Source: Flavobacterium sp. ZT3R18
GTDB taxonomy: Bacteria; Bacteroidota; Bacteroidia; Flavobacteriales; Flavobacteriaceae
Length of the DNA stretch: 64,000 bases
Direction: 5' to 3'
Assembly (NCBI RefSeq): GCF_007097385.1
Contig: NZ_VJZS01000008.1
Span: 1 to 64,000, forward strand
Shown: positions 1 to 10,800 of the stretch, piece after piece
Layout: each line of letters opens with the position of its first letter
Numbering within the stretch: the first letter of the stretch is position 1
The notes under the pieces: generated by a model
What the model was told of the DNA's origin: nothing
Databases searched by the model: none
Seen by the model: only the letters and a program-made list of their open reading frames with translations
Program-made: the position numbers and the translations under genes

Positions 1-146
1 CGACCATTTGATATTTGAGAGGTATTCTCTACAATCTTGATCGCTAGTGAAGCGTTCAGTAAACTCTATGAGGTTTTAGACCTTTGAATATTTCCATTTT
101 TCCTATGTTTTATAAGACTTTAAAGATATGAAATTAAATGCCTACC

Positions 147-329
147 TCAAATCTTCTTTATTGTTACTTTTTGAAATTGCCCGTGCTTTAGCTCTTCTGT
201 ATGAACCCATTTGTCATTTTCATTCCAAATTTCTACGCCAGAATCTGTTTTATTTTCAAGAGTGAGATTTTTATTTTTTATATTTGAAATATCACTAAAA
301 GTGGGTATTGTGTATGTGGAAATGAAGGC
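147..329 (-). pseudogene. 3' remnant of an unidentified gene
   Basis: Read on the - strand, about 60 sense codons end in TGA at 147-149 and give a well-formed polypeptide tail rich in Asn, Lys, Glu and Trp (it includes GVEIWNENDKWVHTEELKHG). Two TAA codons lie just upstream in the same frame near 333-338, and there is no start codon, so only the 3' end survives. I do not recognise the family. The rest of 1-533 shows no other coding signal and should hold the promoter of the following + strand locus, but I could not find a convincing Bacteroidota -33/-7 pair. Confidence 0.4.
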
Positions 330-533
330 TTATTATTGCGCGTTTATATTATTGAAGTAATAACAATACAAAATTTAAGTTAATAGATCTATAATTTGGA
401 AGATAAGACTTTGAAAAATTAAAAGATAGGTGTTTCTGTACTACTATTATTGGTTTCTTTTTACAGCATTAAAAATATTATTAATTAAACATTAAAGAGT
501 AATTCTATTGCTTTTTAAATAAACTCCTTTCGA

Positions 534-2591
534 TTGAAAATAAAATTACTTTTTTTATTAATTATTTCGTCCTCATTAGGTTATACTCAGACAAGCAGCG
601 TAAAGGTAAATGCTAGAGCCCAGAAAGATAAAATTTTAATTCGTTGGGCAATAGATACACCAAGTGAGTGGAAAAAAGCTCATAAAACAGGTTTTATAGT
701 CACTCGTTTTACTGTTCTGAGAAACGGGCAAATACTTCCTAAACCAGAAAAACTACTGTTAACACCAAAACCTTTGCTTCCAGAACCATTAGATTCTTGG
801 ATGGATTTAGCTCAAAAAGACAATTATGCTGCCATAATTGCGCAATCTATCTATGGAGAAAATTTTGAGGTAAGCGGGGCCAAAGAAGGAGCCTTGTCCA
901 AAATAGTCAACATGGCGGAGGAATTGGATCAGCGTTATACTTTCGCGCTTTACGCTGCCGATATGAGTTTTGAGGGAGCCTTAAAAGCGGGTTGGGGCTT
1001 GGTGGATAACAATGTAAAACCAAATGAGGTTTATACGTACCAAGTTAGTGTTTTTGAAAATCCTAAAGTAAAGTCGGCTTCTTTTGCTATTGGGCTTAAA
1101 AATTATGGCGCTTTGCCAGAGCCAACGGATTTTGTAGCTGTTCCCGATGATAAAAAAATATTACTTTCTTGGGATTATGAAACTTTCAAAACTATTTATT
1201 CATCGTTTATGGTCGAAAAATCTTCGGATGGAGTAAATTTTACTCCAATATCCAAGACTCCGCTTGTCAATATGAATGATAAGGTAGATCATCCTTCTAG
1301 AACGATGTATTATATTGATACGTTGAGTGTAAATGACAAAATGTATCAGTATCGACTTTATGGTATAAGTTCTTTTGGCGAAAAAGGACAAATGACAAAA
1401 CCCATAGCGGCAAAAGGGATTGCAGCTTTAGTTACCGCTGCTAGATTGATAGACTACCATATAGAAAATTCGAATAGTGTAAGTTTGGAATGGGAATACC
1501 CAAAAGAAGCAGAAGAACCTATTCAAAGTTTTGAAATCAATTTGGCCGAAAAAGACAAAGGACCTTATAAAGTGGTTTCGACAGGTTTACTTCCTTCGGA
1601 TAGAAAATTTGAATGTAAGAAACTGTTTCCATCCAATTATTTTACAGTAACAGTGGTAGGCAAGAATAATCAGCGTCTAACTTCCCAAAGTATGTTGGTA
1701 CAGCCTATCGATTCTATTGCGCCGTCTAAACCTATGGGATTAGAAGGAACAATAGACAGTTTAGGAGTAGTTCGATTAAAGTGGAAAGTAAATGAAGAAC
1801 GGGATTTGTTGGGATATAGAATATTGAAAGCCAATAATAAAGACGAGGAGTTTGTAGATATTTACCAGAAATCGTATGTAGGGAATGACTACGTGGATAA
1901 TACCATTAGTTTGAAGATGTCGAACAGCAAAGTGTATTACCGTATTGCTGCAGAAGACAAACGATTTAATATTTCAGAACCATCCGAAATACTGGTTTTA
2001 GAAAAGCCCGATAAAATACCACCAGCCGCTCCTATTTTTAAAGATTATGATACTAAAGATGGAAAAGTATTTCTGAAATGGATACGAAGTTATAGCGATG
2101 ATGTAGTGAGCTACAGTTTGAGAAGAAGAGAAAAGGGGCAAGAAAAATGGGAAGAACTCAAACAGATAAACGACACTATACAAGAGTTTATTGATGACAA
2201 AACAGAAAATAGAAAGATTTACCAATATGCTATTTTGGCCAAAGACAAAAGTAATTTATGGTCTTCACTAGATCATTCTACGATTACGGTAACGGTTCTT
2301 GATTTTACTCCAGTAAAAACAATCCCTTTTTTACAAGGTTTACCAGACAGGGAAAATAAAAAAATTACTTTGAGTTGGGATTATATAAAAAACAAGGACA
2401 AAGTAGTTGGTTTGAGTATTTATAAAAATATAAAAGGAGAAGCTCCCGCTTTATGGAAAGAGCTTTCTGGAGATGTTTTTACACTGGAAGATCACGATTT
2501 AAAAATAAACATAGAATACGAATATCATTTTAGCCCAACACTACAAAGCAACAGTCCTGCCAAAGTGGAAAGCATAACCGTAATATATTAA
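534..2591 (+). CDS. Exported fibronectin type III repeat protein
   Basis: This 685-residue exported protein starts at TTG 534. The TTG is the only sensible start: it opens a textbook signal peptide (MKIKLLFLLIISSSLGYTQ), an in-frame stop lies upstream at 516-518, and the next Met is deep inside the protein. After an N-terminal region of about 190 residues come several beta-sandwich repeats of fibronectin-III type, each opening with a Pro-rich linker and a 'V.LSWDY'- or 'V.LKW'-like strand (near residues 195, 310, 400, 500 and 600). No T9SS sorting domain and no catalytic motif are visible. It is the first gene of a tightly packed series, with 4 nt to the next gene. A scaffold or binding role at the cell surface is inferred from context only. 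Confidence 0.75.
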   Translation: MKIKLLFLLIISSSLGYTQTSSVKVNARAQKDKILIRWAIDTPSEWKKAHKTGFIVTRFTVLRNGQILPKPEKLLLTPKPLLPEPLDSWMDLAQKDNYAAIIAQSIYGENFEVSGAKEGALSKIVNMAEELDQRYTFALYAADMSFEGALKAGWGLVDNNVKPNEVYTYQVSVFENPKVKSASFAIGLKNYGALPEPTDFVAVPDDKKILLSWDYETFKTIYSSFMVEKSSDGVNFTPISKTPLVNMNDKVDHPSRTMYYIDTLSVNDKMYQYRLYGISSFGEKGQMTKPIAAKGIAALVTAARLIDYHIENSNSVSLEWEYPKEAEEPIQSFEINLAEKDKGPYKVVSTGLLPSDRKFECKKLFPSNYFTVTVVGKNNQRLTSQSMLVQPIDSIAPSKPMGLEGTIDSLGVVRLKWKVNEERDLLGYRILKANNKDEEFVDIYQKSYVGNDYVDNTISLKMSNSKVYYRIAAEDKRFNISEPSEILVLEKPDKIPPAAPIFKDYDTKDGKVFLKWIRSYSDDVVSYSLRRREKGQEKWEELKQINDTIQEFIDDKTENRKIYQYAILAKDKSNLWSSLDHSTITVTVLDFTPVKTIPFLQGLPDRENKKITLSWDYIKNKDKVVGLSIYKNIKGEAPALWKELSGDVFTLEDHDLKINIEYEYHFSPTLQSNSPAKVESITVIY

Positions 2592-2595
2592 GATT

Positions 2596-5500
2596 ATGAG
2601 AAAAATTTACTTTTTGCTTTTATTGGTTTATGGTTTTGGTTTTGGACAGGCTAACCTGTCGGGTACAGCGCGTTATCATCTGAGTATTACAGGATATATG
2701 GGAAGGGGAAATGATGGATGTGGTGATATTGATGGATTACGAAATATAAGTTTTAAATATATAAACAATTCTGGTTTTTCTACCTTTTGGGATGGAAGAG
2801 TTATTGATAATTCTATTAATCATAGTATAGATTATTATGAGAACAATAAGATAACAGATATTTTAATCCATAAAATAATTCGATGGAAAAATTGGGCAGG
2901 AAATTGTGATGGAGGACCATCCGATAGGGATAATAATATAAGCATTACTCCTGATTTTTCTCATTTTTTTGGCGATGTCGGTGATGGTTTACGTGGTCTT
3001 AGCATCACATCAACGCCAATTATTGATTTAAAAAATTCTCAACTTGCAAATAACATTTTAGGAACTGATAGTCCATTAAAAATTTCTACAATTGATGGTG
3101 TTGCAGCTGAATTTTTTCAATGGGAATATTATATATTAGGAGATGATACCCCATATACTGTTTGGGTTCCTGATCCAGATTGTGAGGGAGGTTCTCCAAT
3201 TCTTTTGAATGCTAGAATTATTGATCCGGATTATCCACCGATTGATTGTCCAGATATACCAGAAACGAGTTATAAACCCAATTGGCGTAAATTTCCAGCC
3301 CAATATCAAGGAATTAATAGTCTGTCAATTGATTTATGCAAAAATGTTTTTCCTACTTCAGCACTTGGGAAAACTATTACAATAAGAGCTAATAGTAATG
3401 CTAAAGGAACTAATTTAATTTTTAAATATAATACTTCGGCTCCACATATTGTTTCTGCAGATCCTGTTCAAACAAAATGTTTCGATAGTAAAGATGGAAG
3501 GCTTAAATTAAAAATTAGTAGAAAATTAGTTAGTGGAGAAACATTGACTTGTGCAATAAAGGAAATTCTTACTGATACTGAAGTCTATTCTACTCCTGAT
3601 GGAGAATCAATTACAATAGGAGATGATTTAACTTATGAAGTTCCATTTGATTTTATGAAAGGAAATTATAATTTCAAACTATTAGGATGGTATAAAAATG
3701 CTGAAGGTTACGGAGCTAATACGTATGTGATGGATCCTGAACACCAAGCTAATTTCACAATTAGCTCTCCTACAGCTGTTGGTTTTTCTATTGCAAAGAA
3801 AAATGACATTCGTTGTTTTAATGGTAAAGATGGTGAAATTGAGGTTACTGCTTGGGGTGGAACTGATGGAGGAATTTATCAATATTCAACTGATCGTGGT
3901 ACTACTTGGAGCAATTTCACTAATGGAACGAAGCATACTCTTTCTGGATTATCCCTAGGTTATTGTTATGTAAAAGTAAGAAAGTTAAGAGATGCAAATG
4001 ATACGGCTGGTTGTATTGCTAAATTACCTAACGAAAGTGTAAAAGAACTCTCTGAAGAGATAAAGCAACCACCTGCTCTTGTTATAATCAGCTATACTTC
4101 CTCAGTTGAACCTACTTTTCACGGTGGTGCAAACGGAAAAATTGTTGCTTCTATAACTGGAGGTACCCTAATTAATGGAAACTCTTACACGTATCAATGG
4201 AAAAGAGACGATGTAATAGTGGATCAAAGTAAAAGCTCGACAGAATTTAGTGGAGGAATATATGCTATTACTTTAAATAATATTCCTGCAGGAACCTATA
4301 CCTTGACCGTTCAAGATAATAATTACAGTACTGCAACTGATAAAGCGGGTTGTACTTTGAATCCTGACCCTCTTGTAACACCTTCTTTTAAAACTGTTTT
4401 GGGTGAACCTGATGCAATTGTTATAACATTAACAGAAACACAATCCATTTCATGTAATACCGGTAATTTAGATCCAATTACGGGAAATCCAAGTAAATTG
4501 TCGGACGGAGTTATAACAGCTTTAGTTAAGGGAGGAGTTCCATTGGCAATAAATGATAATAATGGACTACTATATTATTATACTTGGTCAAAGCTAAATG
4601 CAATTACAAATCAATGGGAAGTTTTGACAGATTTTACAGGAGTATCTGCTACTTCTCTTTCTAAAGGAAGTTATTCCTTGAATGTTAAAGATAAAAAAGG
4701 AATTACACAAGGAACTTATAATACTACAGAATTAGTAACTGCAATTCCTACTGAGAAAACCCTTGTAGAACCTATCCCATTAGGATTAACATTTGCAACA
4801 GAAAATATTTCTTGCCATAATGGAAATAACGGTACGGCTACGGCTAATGTTTCAGGGGGAACGGGAGGTTATCATTATAAATGGTCTACCGGTGCTACGA
4901 CCCAAACAATTAATGGATTAAATGCTAATGATGGAAATGAGTATTATGTAACAATTACAGATGATAAAGGATGTAGTACACAAGGTGGCATATTAATAAC
5001 AGAACCTGCATCACCAGTTTCTTTGAACTACACTACAGTTACAAACCCTACCTTTTCAGGGGCCACTAACGGAAGAATTGTGGTGGAAGTTATAGGTGGA
5101 ACTCCAAAAGATGATAATTCTTATGGATATGTTTGGAAAAACAAAGCGAATGCAACCCTAGCAACTACTTCTCAATTTATTAATGGAAAATTTTCCATTA
5201 CATTAAATGGTGTTCCTGCTGACGAGTATTTTTTAACCGTTTGGGACAAAAATTATGATGTTTTAAAGGCAGGTCAAGTTGTGAATTGTTCTGTGTTGAA
5301 TTCAAGCAAAATATTAGAACAACCCAAACCGCTTGTAGTAACCTTTGAAGTGGTACGAACTATTTCGTGTAATGCAAGTAATGAATTTGGTAGCACAAAA
5401 GATACGGCTCCTGCAGACGGAAAACGCGATGAATCACAAGACGGAATTCTTGTTGCACACGTTACGGGAGGAATTCAACTATTAACGGGAGATAATAATG

Positions 5501-7842
5501 GATTGCCTTATTTTTTCTATTGGAAAAAACAACAACCCAACGGGATTTGGGTTGCTTGGGACGACCAAGATGAAACAGCAGAACATCTTTCTCAAGGGAA
5601 TTATGCTTTGAATATAATAGACAGAAACGGAATTGTATTGGGTAGCTATGGTGTAAATAATGAATTAATTACTGCAAAAGATAGTATTCAATTCATGAAA
5701 GAACCTAGTCTTTTTGATGTAAGCATTGCCAAAGGAGATGTGTATTGCAACGGCGGAAATGACGGTTGGGCTACAGCTACTGTTGTTGGAGGCACTACTC
5801 CATATCAATATGATTGGTCTAATGGAGAAACGATTTCCGAAAATACGGTACTGAAAGCAGGCGACTATTCGATTGTAATTAATGACTATAAAAAATGTAT
5901 TGCCAAAGATAAAGTTACCATATTAGAGCCTATAGATCCTATTACATTGAATTATACCGATGTTATCAACCCTACCTTCTACAAAGCAACCAACGGAAAA
6001 ATTGTGGTTGAAGTAAAAGGAGGAACTCCATTTGCTAATAAATCCTACGGGTACGAATGGAAAAATAGTGCGGGCAACCTTCAAACTGCCACTTCTCAAG
6101 TTATAAATGGAGTTTATACACTCACTTTAAATGGTCTTGCAGAGGATGTTTATACCTTAACTATTAAAGATGCAAATTATAATCTAGCTACCAATAAAAT
6201 AGGGTGTACTATCATAAACTCACAAAAAACACTAGACGATCCCGATCCTATTGTTGTAACATTTGAGGTAAAACGGACTATTTCCTGTAATGTTTCCAAT
6301 GAATTTGGAAACGAAATAGACAGAACCCCAAAGGACGGACAACGAGACGAATCGCAAGACGGAATTCTAGTGGCGCATGTTTCAGGCGGAATACCTTTAA
6401 CCGCTGATCAAAATAATGGACTGCCTTATTTCTATACTTGGAAAAAACAAGTAGTCAATAAATCTTGGATTTCTTGGAACGACCATGACGAAACTGCCGA
6501 AAATCTTTCGAACGGGATTTATGCCTTAAACATTGAAGATAAAAACGGAATAAAACTGGGTACTTATGTCAATAATCTACTGACTACAGAAATAGATGTT
6601 ACTCAAGCTATGCCAGAACCACCGAAATTAGAGGTGACATTCACAAAGTTTGATGTGGGTTGCACTGTTGGAAACGATGGATGGGCCAAAGCCAATGTTA
6701 CTGGAGGAACAGCTCCTTATACGTACCAATGGACCAACGAAGGGACTACCGATAAAATAGAGAACTTAACGACTAATAATTATTTTGTAATCATAACCGA
6801 TGCAAAAGGTTGTAGTGTACAAGGCAGTGTTTTTGTAGGAGATCCAAACGGAATCATAGCTACCGAAACGACTAAAAACCCAACCTGTTTTCAAGGAAAT
6901 GACGGAACGATCAACTTGGATGTAAAGGGAGGGAATTTACCCTATACCTATAAATGGAATACGGGTGCTACTACCAAAGATGTGAACCAACTCAAAGCGG
7001 GTAATTATGAGGTTGCCATTACTTGTCCGGATTGTTGTGTGTATAAAAAGTATTTTACCCTAAAAGATCCCGCCCCAATTGTTGTGAATCTTGGTTCCAA
7101 CAGGACTTTGTGTAATGCGCAAAGTCTAGACTTAGATGCTACTATTCTAGATACAAAGGCGCAGTATAGTTGGACAGCGACCAATGGATTCACTGCCAAT
7201 ACGCCAAAAGTGAACTTGACCAAAGCGGGTATTTATCATGTGAAAGTAACTTCGGGACTGGGGTGTATTGGAGAAGATGATATTGAAATAAAAACCAATA
7301 ATATCGACATTAACTCGGAGTTTTTCTTGAGTTCTCAAGCTTATCTCGATGAGGAAGTAATTCTGGTAAATGCCAGTAATCCTTTTGGCGAAAATACCCA
7401 ATGGATCCTACCCGATAATGTGAATGTAGTTGAACAAAAGGAAAAATTCATAACACTAAAATTTAACAAAACAGGCGTTTATACTATTGCATTGAAGCAA
7501 ACCCAAGGCGACTGTTATGCGCTTTATTCAAAAAATATAAGTGTAGAGCCTAGAAGTACTTTGCCTAATGCCACAACTACAAATACTCATTTTATATCTG
7601 ATTTTATTGTTTCGCCAAATCCCAACGATGGTAATTTTAATGCTCTTATTAATCTAGAAAGCAATAGTCCTATAAATTTAAGATTGTTTTCCTATAATGG
7701 GCAATATACTTTGGTACAAAAAAAGGATTCCGGAAAGAAAAATTATGCAGTCGGGTTTAATGTAAAATTGGCATCAGGAGTGTATGTTTTGGTATTGGAA
7801 ACAGCACAACAAACCTTAGTTAAAAAAATTAGCATCTATTAA
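2596..7842 (+). CDS. Giant SprB-repeat surface adhesin with T9SS sorting domain
   Basis: This 1748-residue exported protein has a signal peptide (MRKIYFLLLLVYGFGFGQ). From about residue 290 onward it carries many SprB-type repeats, recognisable as 'C..G.DG...V.GG..PY.Y.W..G' followed by 'G.Y.V.I.D..GC'. These alternate with two longer modules, so the middle of the protein repeats with a period near 310 residues. The C-terminus (about 1670-1748) is a type A T9SS domain: an 'SPNPNDGNF' strand, then 'YNGQ' and 'LASGVYVLVLETAQQTLVKKISIY'-type strands. SprB of gliding Flavobacterium is the best-known repeat family of this kind, but SprB itself is far longer, so this is a paralogue or a separate adhesin. 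Export through T9SS and anchoring at the surface are inferred from the sorting domain. Confidence 0.85.
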   Translation: MRKIYFLLLLVYGFGFGQANLSGTARYHLSITGYMGRGNDGCGDIDGLRNISFKYINNSGFSTFWDGRVIDNSINHSIDYYENNKITDILIHKIIRWKNWAGNCDGGPSDRDNNISITPDFSHFFGDVGDGLRGLSITSTPIIDLKNSQLANNILGTDSPLKISTIDGVAAEFFQWEYYILGDDTPYTVWVPDPDCEGGSPILLNARIIDPDYPPIDCPDIPETSYKPNWRKFPAQYQGINSLSIDLCKNVFPTSALGKTITIRANSNAKGTNLIFKYNTSAPHIVSADPVQTKCFDSKDGRLKLKISRKLVSGETLTCAIKEILTDTEVYSTPDGESITIGDDLTYEVPFDFMKGNYNFKLLGWYKNAEGYGANTYVMDPEHQANFTISSPTAVGFSIAKKNDIRCFNGKDGEIEVTAWGGTDGGIYQYSTDRGTTWSNFTNGTKHTLSGLSLGYCYVKVRKLRDANDTAGCIAKLPNESVKELSEEIKQPPALVIISYTSSVEPTFHGGANGKIVASITGGTLINGNSYTYQWKRDDVIVDQSKSSTEFSGGIYAITLNNIPAGTYTLTVQDNNYSTATDKAGCTLNPDPLVTPSFKTVLGEPDAIVITLTETQSISCNTGNLDPITGNPSKLSDGVITALVKGGVPLAINDNNGLLYYYTWSKLNAITNQWEVLTDFTGVSATSLSKGSYSLNVKDKKGITQGTYNTTELVTAIPTEKTLVEPIPLGLTFATENISCHNGNNGTATANVSGGTGGYHYKWSTGATTQTINGLNANDGNEYYVTITDDKGCSTQGGILITEPASPVSLNYTTVTNPTFSGATNGRIVVEVIGGTPKDDNSYGYVWKNKANATLATTSQFINGKFSITLNGVPADEYFLTVWDKNYDVLKAGQVVNCSVLNSSKILEQPKPLVVTFEVVRTISCNASNEFGSTKDTAPADGKRDESQDGILVAHVTGGIQLLTGDNNGLPYFFYWKKQQPNGIWVAWDDQDETAEHLSQGNYALNIIDRNGIVLGSYGVNNELITAKDSIQFMKEPSLFDVSIAKGDVYCNGGNDGWATATVVGGTTPYQYDWSNGETISENTVLKAGDYSIVINDYKKCIAKDKVTILEPIDPITLNYTDVINPTFYKATNGKIVVEVKGGTPFANKSYGYEWKNSAGNLQTATSQVINGVYTLTLNGLAEDVYTLTIKDANYNLATNKIGCTIINSQKTLDDPDPIVVTFEVKRTISCNVSNEFGNEIDRTPKDGQRDESQDGILVAHVSGGIPLTADQNNGLPYFYTWKKQVVNKSWISWNDHDETAENLSNGIYALNIEDKNGIKLGTYVNNLLTTEIDVTQAMPEPPKLEVTFTKFDVGCTVGNDGWAKANVTGGTAPYTYQWTNEGTTDKIENLTTNNYFVIITDAKGCSVQGSVFVGDPNGIIATETTKNPTCFQGNDGTINLDVKGGNLPYTYKWNTGATTKDVNQLKAGNYEVAITCPDCCVYKKYFTLKDPAPIVVNLGSNRTLCNAQSLDLDATILDTKAQYSWTATNGFTANTPKVNLTKAGIYHVKVTSGLGCIGEDDIEIKTNNIDINSEFFLSSQAYLDEEVILVNASNPFGENTQWILPDNVNVVEQKEKFITLKFNKTGVYTIALKQTQGDCYALYSKNISVEPRSTLPNATTTNTHFISDFIVSPNPNDGNFNALINLESNSPINLRLFSYNGQYTLVQKKDSGKKNYAVGFNVKLASGVYVLVLETAQQTLVKKISIY
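4081..6650 (+). repeat. Three ~310-residue intragenic repeat units
   Basis: Within the SprB-type adhesin, the block starting 'NPTF..(A)TNGKIVVEV.GGTP' recurs near 4110, 5047 and 5971, about 930 nt apart. Each time it is followed by an 'SCN.(S)NEFG' block, near 4450, 5370 and 6285, and then by a short SprB unit. Units two and three are clearly similar at nucleotide level (for example the DESQDGILVAHV segment), while unit one is more diverged. This pattern fits expansion by tandem duplication and would allow length variation by recombination. Confidence 0.7.
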
Positions 7843-7845
7843 AAA

Positions 7846-10800
7846 ATGAAGAACTTTTTCAAAAATATAATTTTACTTATTTTACTCATCCAGTGCTCCC
7901 CCTTCGGGGGTTGGGGGAATGTCTACGCCCAGTTATACCCTGTGCAGTTAACTCCCGTATTTAATAGTCCGTACAGTGTCAAGCTATCCGATTATGCCAC
8001 GAGTATGGATACCAAGATGCAACTTCTCATTAACCCAACGGATATTTCGATAAACAACAGACAGGTACGCCTAAAATTGTCTATTCAGGGCAATGGAATC
8101 AATGCACAAAGTAGTGCTTTTATACAAGGACAAAATCCGATTTTTATCAACGGAGGCGAATTGCAAACGCTTACCAATGTAGATATTGCGGCACTTTTTA
8201 GACTGGAGAATTTAGAGGGAATTTCGGCTGTACAATATTCCAATCCGTTGCCCGAAGGGATGTACAACTTTTGTTTTGAGATGTATGATTTTATAACCAA
8301 TCAAAAAATATCCCAAAAGAGTTGTTCGATGTTGTATTTAATACTCAACGACCCTCCATTATTGAATACCCCACAGCGCAATGAACAGATTGCCGCCAAT
8401 GATTTCCCTAATATTCTCTTTACCTGGACGCCTCGCCAAATCAATGCGACCAATGTGTCCTACACCTATGAATTAAAAGAATTACTAGATCCTAATTTAG
8501 ACCCGCAATATGGATTCCTAATGGCACCGTTGTTGTATCAAGAAACCGATCTGCACAGTACGGCATTAGTTTACGATTTAGGCAAACCCAATTTGGTTCC
8601 CGGTAAACGGTATGCATGGCGTGTAAGAGCCGTTTCTACCAGTGGACTTTCTGAAAATTCAGTATTTAAGAACGATGGCTATAGTGAGGTCTTTCCTTTT
8701 AAATATACGGGCTATTGTTTAGCTCCCACTTTTTTATTAAGCGAAGCCCAAGGACCGAAAAGTGTTAAAATCAGTTGGCAAGGCGTTCCAGAACACACTC
8801 GTTATCAGTTGCAATACAAGAAACAGGATGTTGCCAATGCACAGTGGTTCTCGGTTTATAGCCAGAATACCCAGAGTTTGCTTACTGATTTAGAAGCAGG
8901 AGTAACCTATCAGTTTAGAGTGGGTTCGAGTTGTGATCCTGTAACAGGAGGGCGACAATCGTTTACCTATTCTGGAATCAATACGTTTATCACCCCCACA
9001 CAGACTAATAGTGTAGCCGCCTATAATTGCGGAATCACGCCAAAGATTTCGATACAAAACCAAAAGCCGATAGACAACCTAATCGAAAGCGAAACGTTTA
9101 CAGCTGGTGATTTTCCTGTAACGATTTTAGAATTAGAAGGTCACGGTCCTTATTCTGGAAAAGGGTATATCATCGTGCCTTATCTAGCGGACACTAAAAT
9201 TGCGGTAGAGTTTAAGAATATAACCATCAACACTGATTATCAATTGATAAACGGGATTGTAGAAACGAGTTATAATCCGAATTGGAAGAATGTTACCGAT
9301 ATAGAAGATTTTACAGGAGAAGGTCAAGGCGGACAAATAGAGGAAACAGTTCCTTTTGGGATTGCTAGTGTTAGTATTGATAAAAATGGAGACATTGTAG
9401 TAAACGGTAAGAATAATGAACAAATTATAATACCAGGAGGTAAAGACACTGTTATTATTGGTAAAGTAGGCGAAAATGGAGAGCCTGCAAAAGTATATAC
9501 AGTAGATAGTAATGGTACAATTAGTGGGCCTACTGATTTGGCAACAGGAGGAAAATCAACCCCTGAAAATACGGACGGTGTAGATAAAAGTGGTCAAGCT
9601 ACGGCCTATACTGCCAAGGGTATAACTATTCAATTTACGGGTAATGGAAGCAAATACGCTTTTGATGTAATGCCTGAGAACGCACCAAAGGATGTTCAAA
9701 AATTATATGTAAAAGTTGGTTCAACACCCTTGCCGTATAAAGCTGTCCTTAACGGCGACAGTGATACTTTATTGGCCTCGGTAACCCTTACGGATACTGC
9801 TATAAAACGCGAAGACATAGTTTTTAAAACTCAAAATGGAGCATTAGTAGAGTCTAAGAAAGATGGCAGTGGTTTCGTTCTTACCGTAAAAGGAAATCAG
9901 ACATATGCCGAAGAGCAAATACTAGCCACTATCAAACAAGGCGACAAGTGGAAAGTAATTGGCGCATTTATGTTGGTGCATATTTCTTCGAAAGAAGTTA
10001 ATGTTTCATTAGTTCCAACAGATGTAGCTTCGCAAACAAAGCTTGATGATGTAATAAAAAATTCACAAGCAATTTACAACAAGGTCGGTGTAAAAGTAAA
10101 CTTTAAAAAAGAGAACATTCTTGACATAAGCAGTGTAGTTTCTGGCAACAGCATTCAAACCGAAAAGAATACTCTTACCTCTACTTACAGCACGGATCAA
10201 CAAAAAATAAATGGATTGTTTCAAGGAACTGGAGCATCAAGTTATGTGCTTTTTGTAACAGATAAGACCTCAAGTACAGGACAACAAGGGTATATGCGAT
10301 TGAATGGTCAGTTTGGATATGTTTTTAAATCTGCAGTTCAAAAAACTCCTGCACATGAATTAGGTCACGGAATTTTTAAATTAGAACATCCTTTTGAACT
10401 TTACAAAACAGCTGAAAAAAGTACTGATTTATTAATGGATTATAATGATGGAACTGTTTTGAATCATCAGGATTGGAAACAAATTAATGATCCTGCTTTT
10501 AAATTGTATGCATTTCAGAGTCAATCTAGTGGGGAGTTTGCACTAGCTCAATTAACCCCTAATTGGGAACCATTCACTTATGAAGATTCAAATACTTATG
10601 TAAGCTTCAATAGAAGTAGTCCTTCATTGAATGGTACGGTACAGGGGATATATTTGAATGATATTGTATATAAATGGAATTCAACCAAAAATAATTATTT
10701 TAGAGAAGGTTCAATTGAACCATTAAAAATTAAAATAATTGATAAGCCAAATCCTGATTTAGTTGTACAATTATTTTGGATGAGAGATAAATGTGGATAT

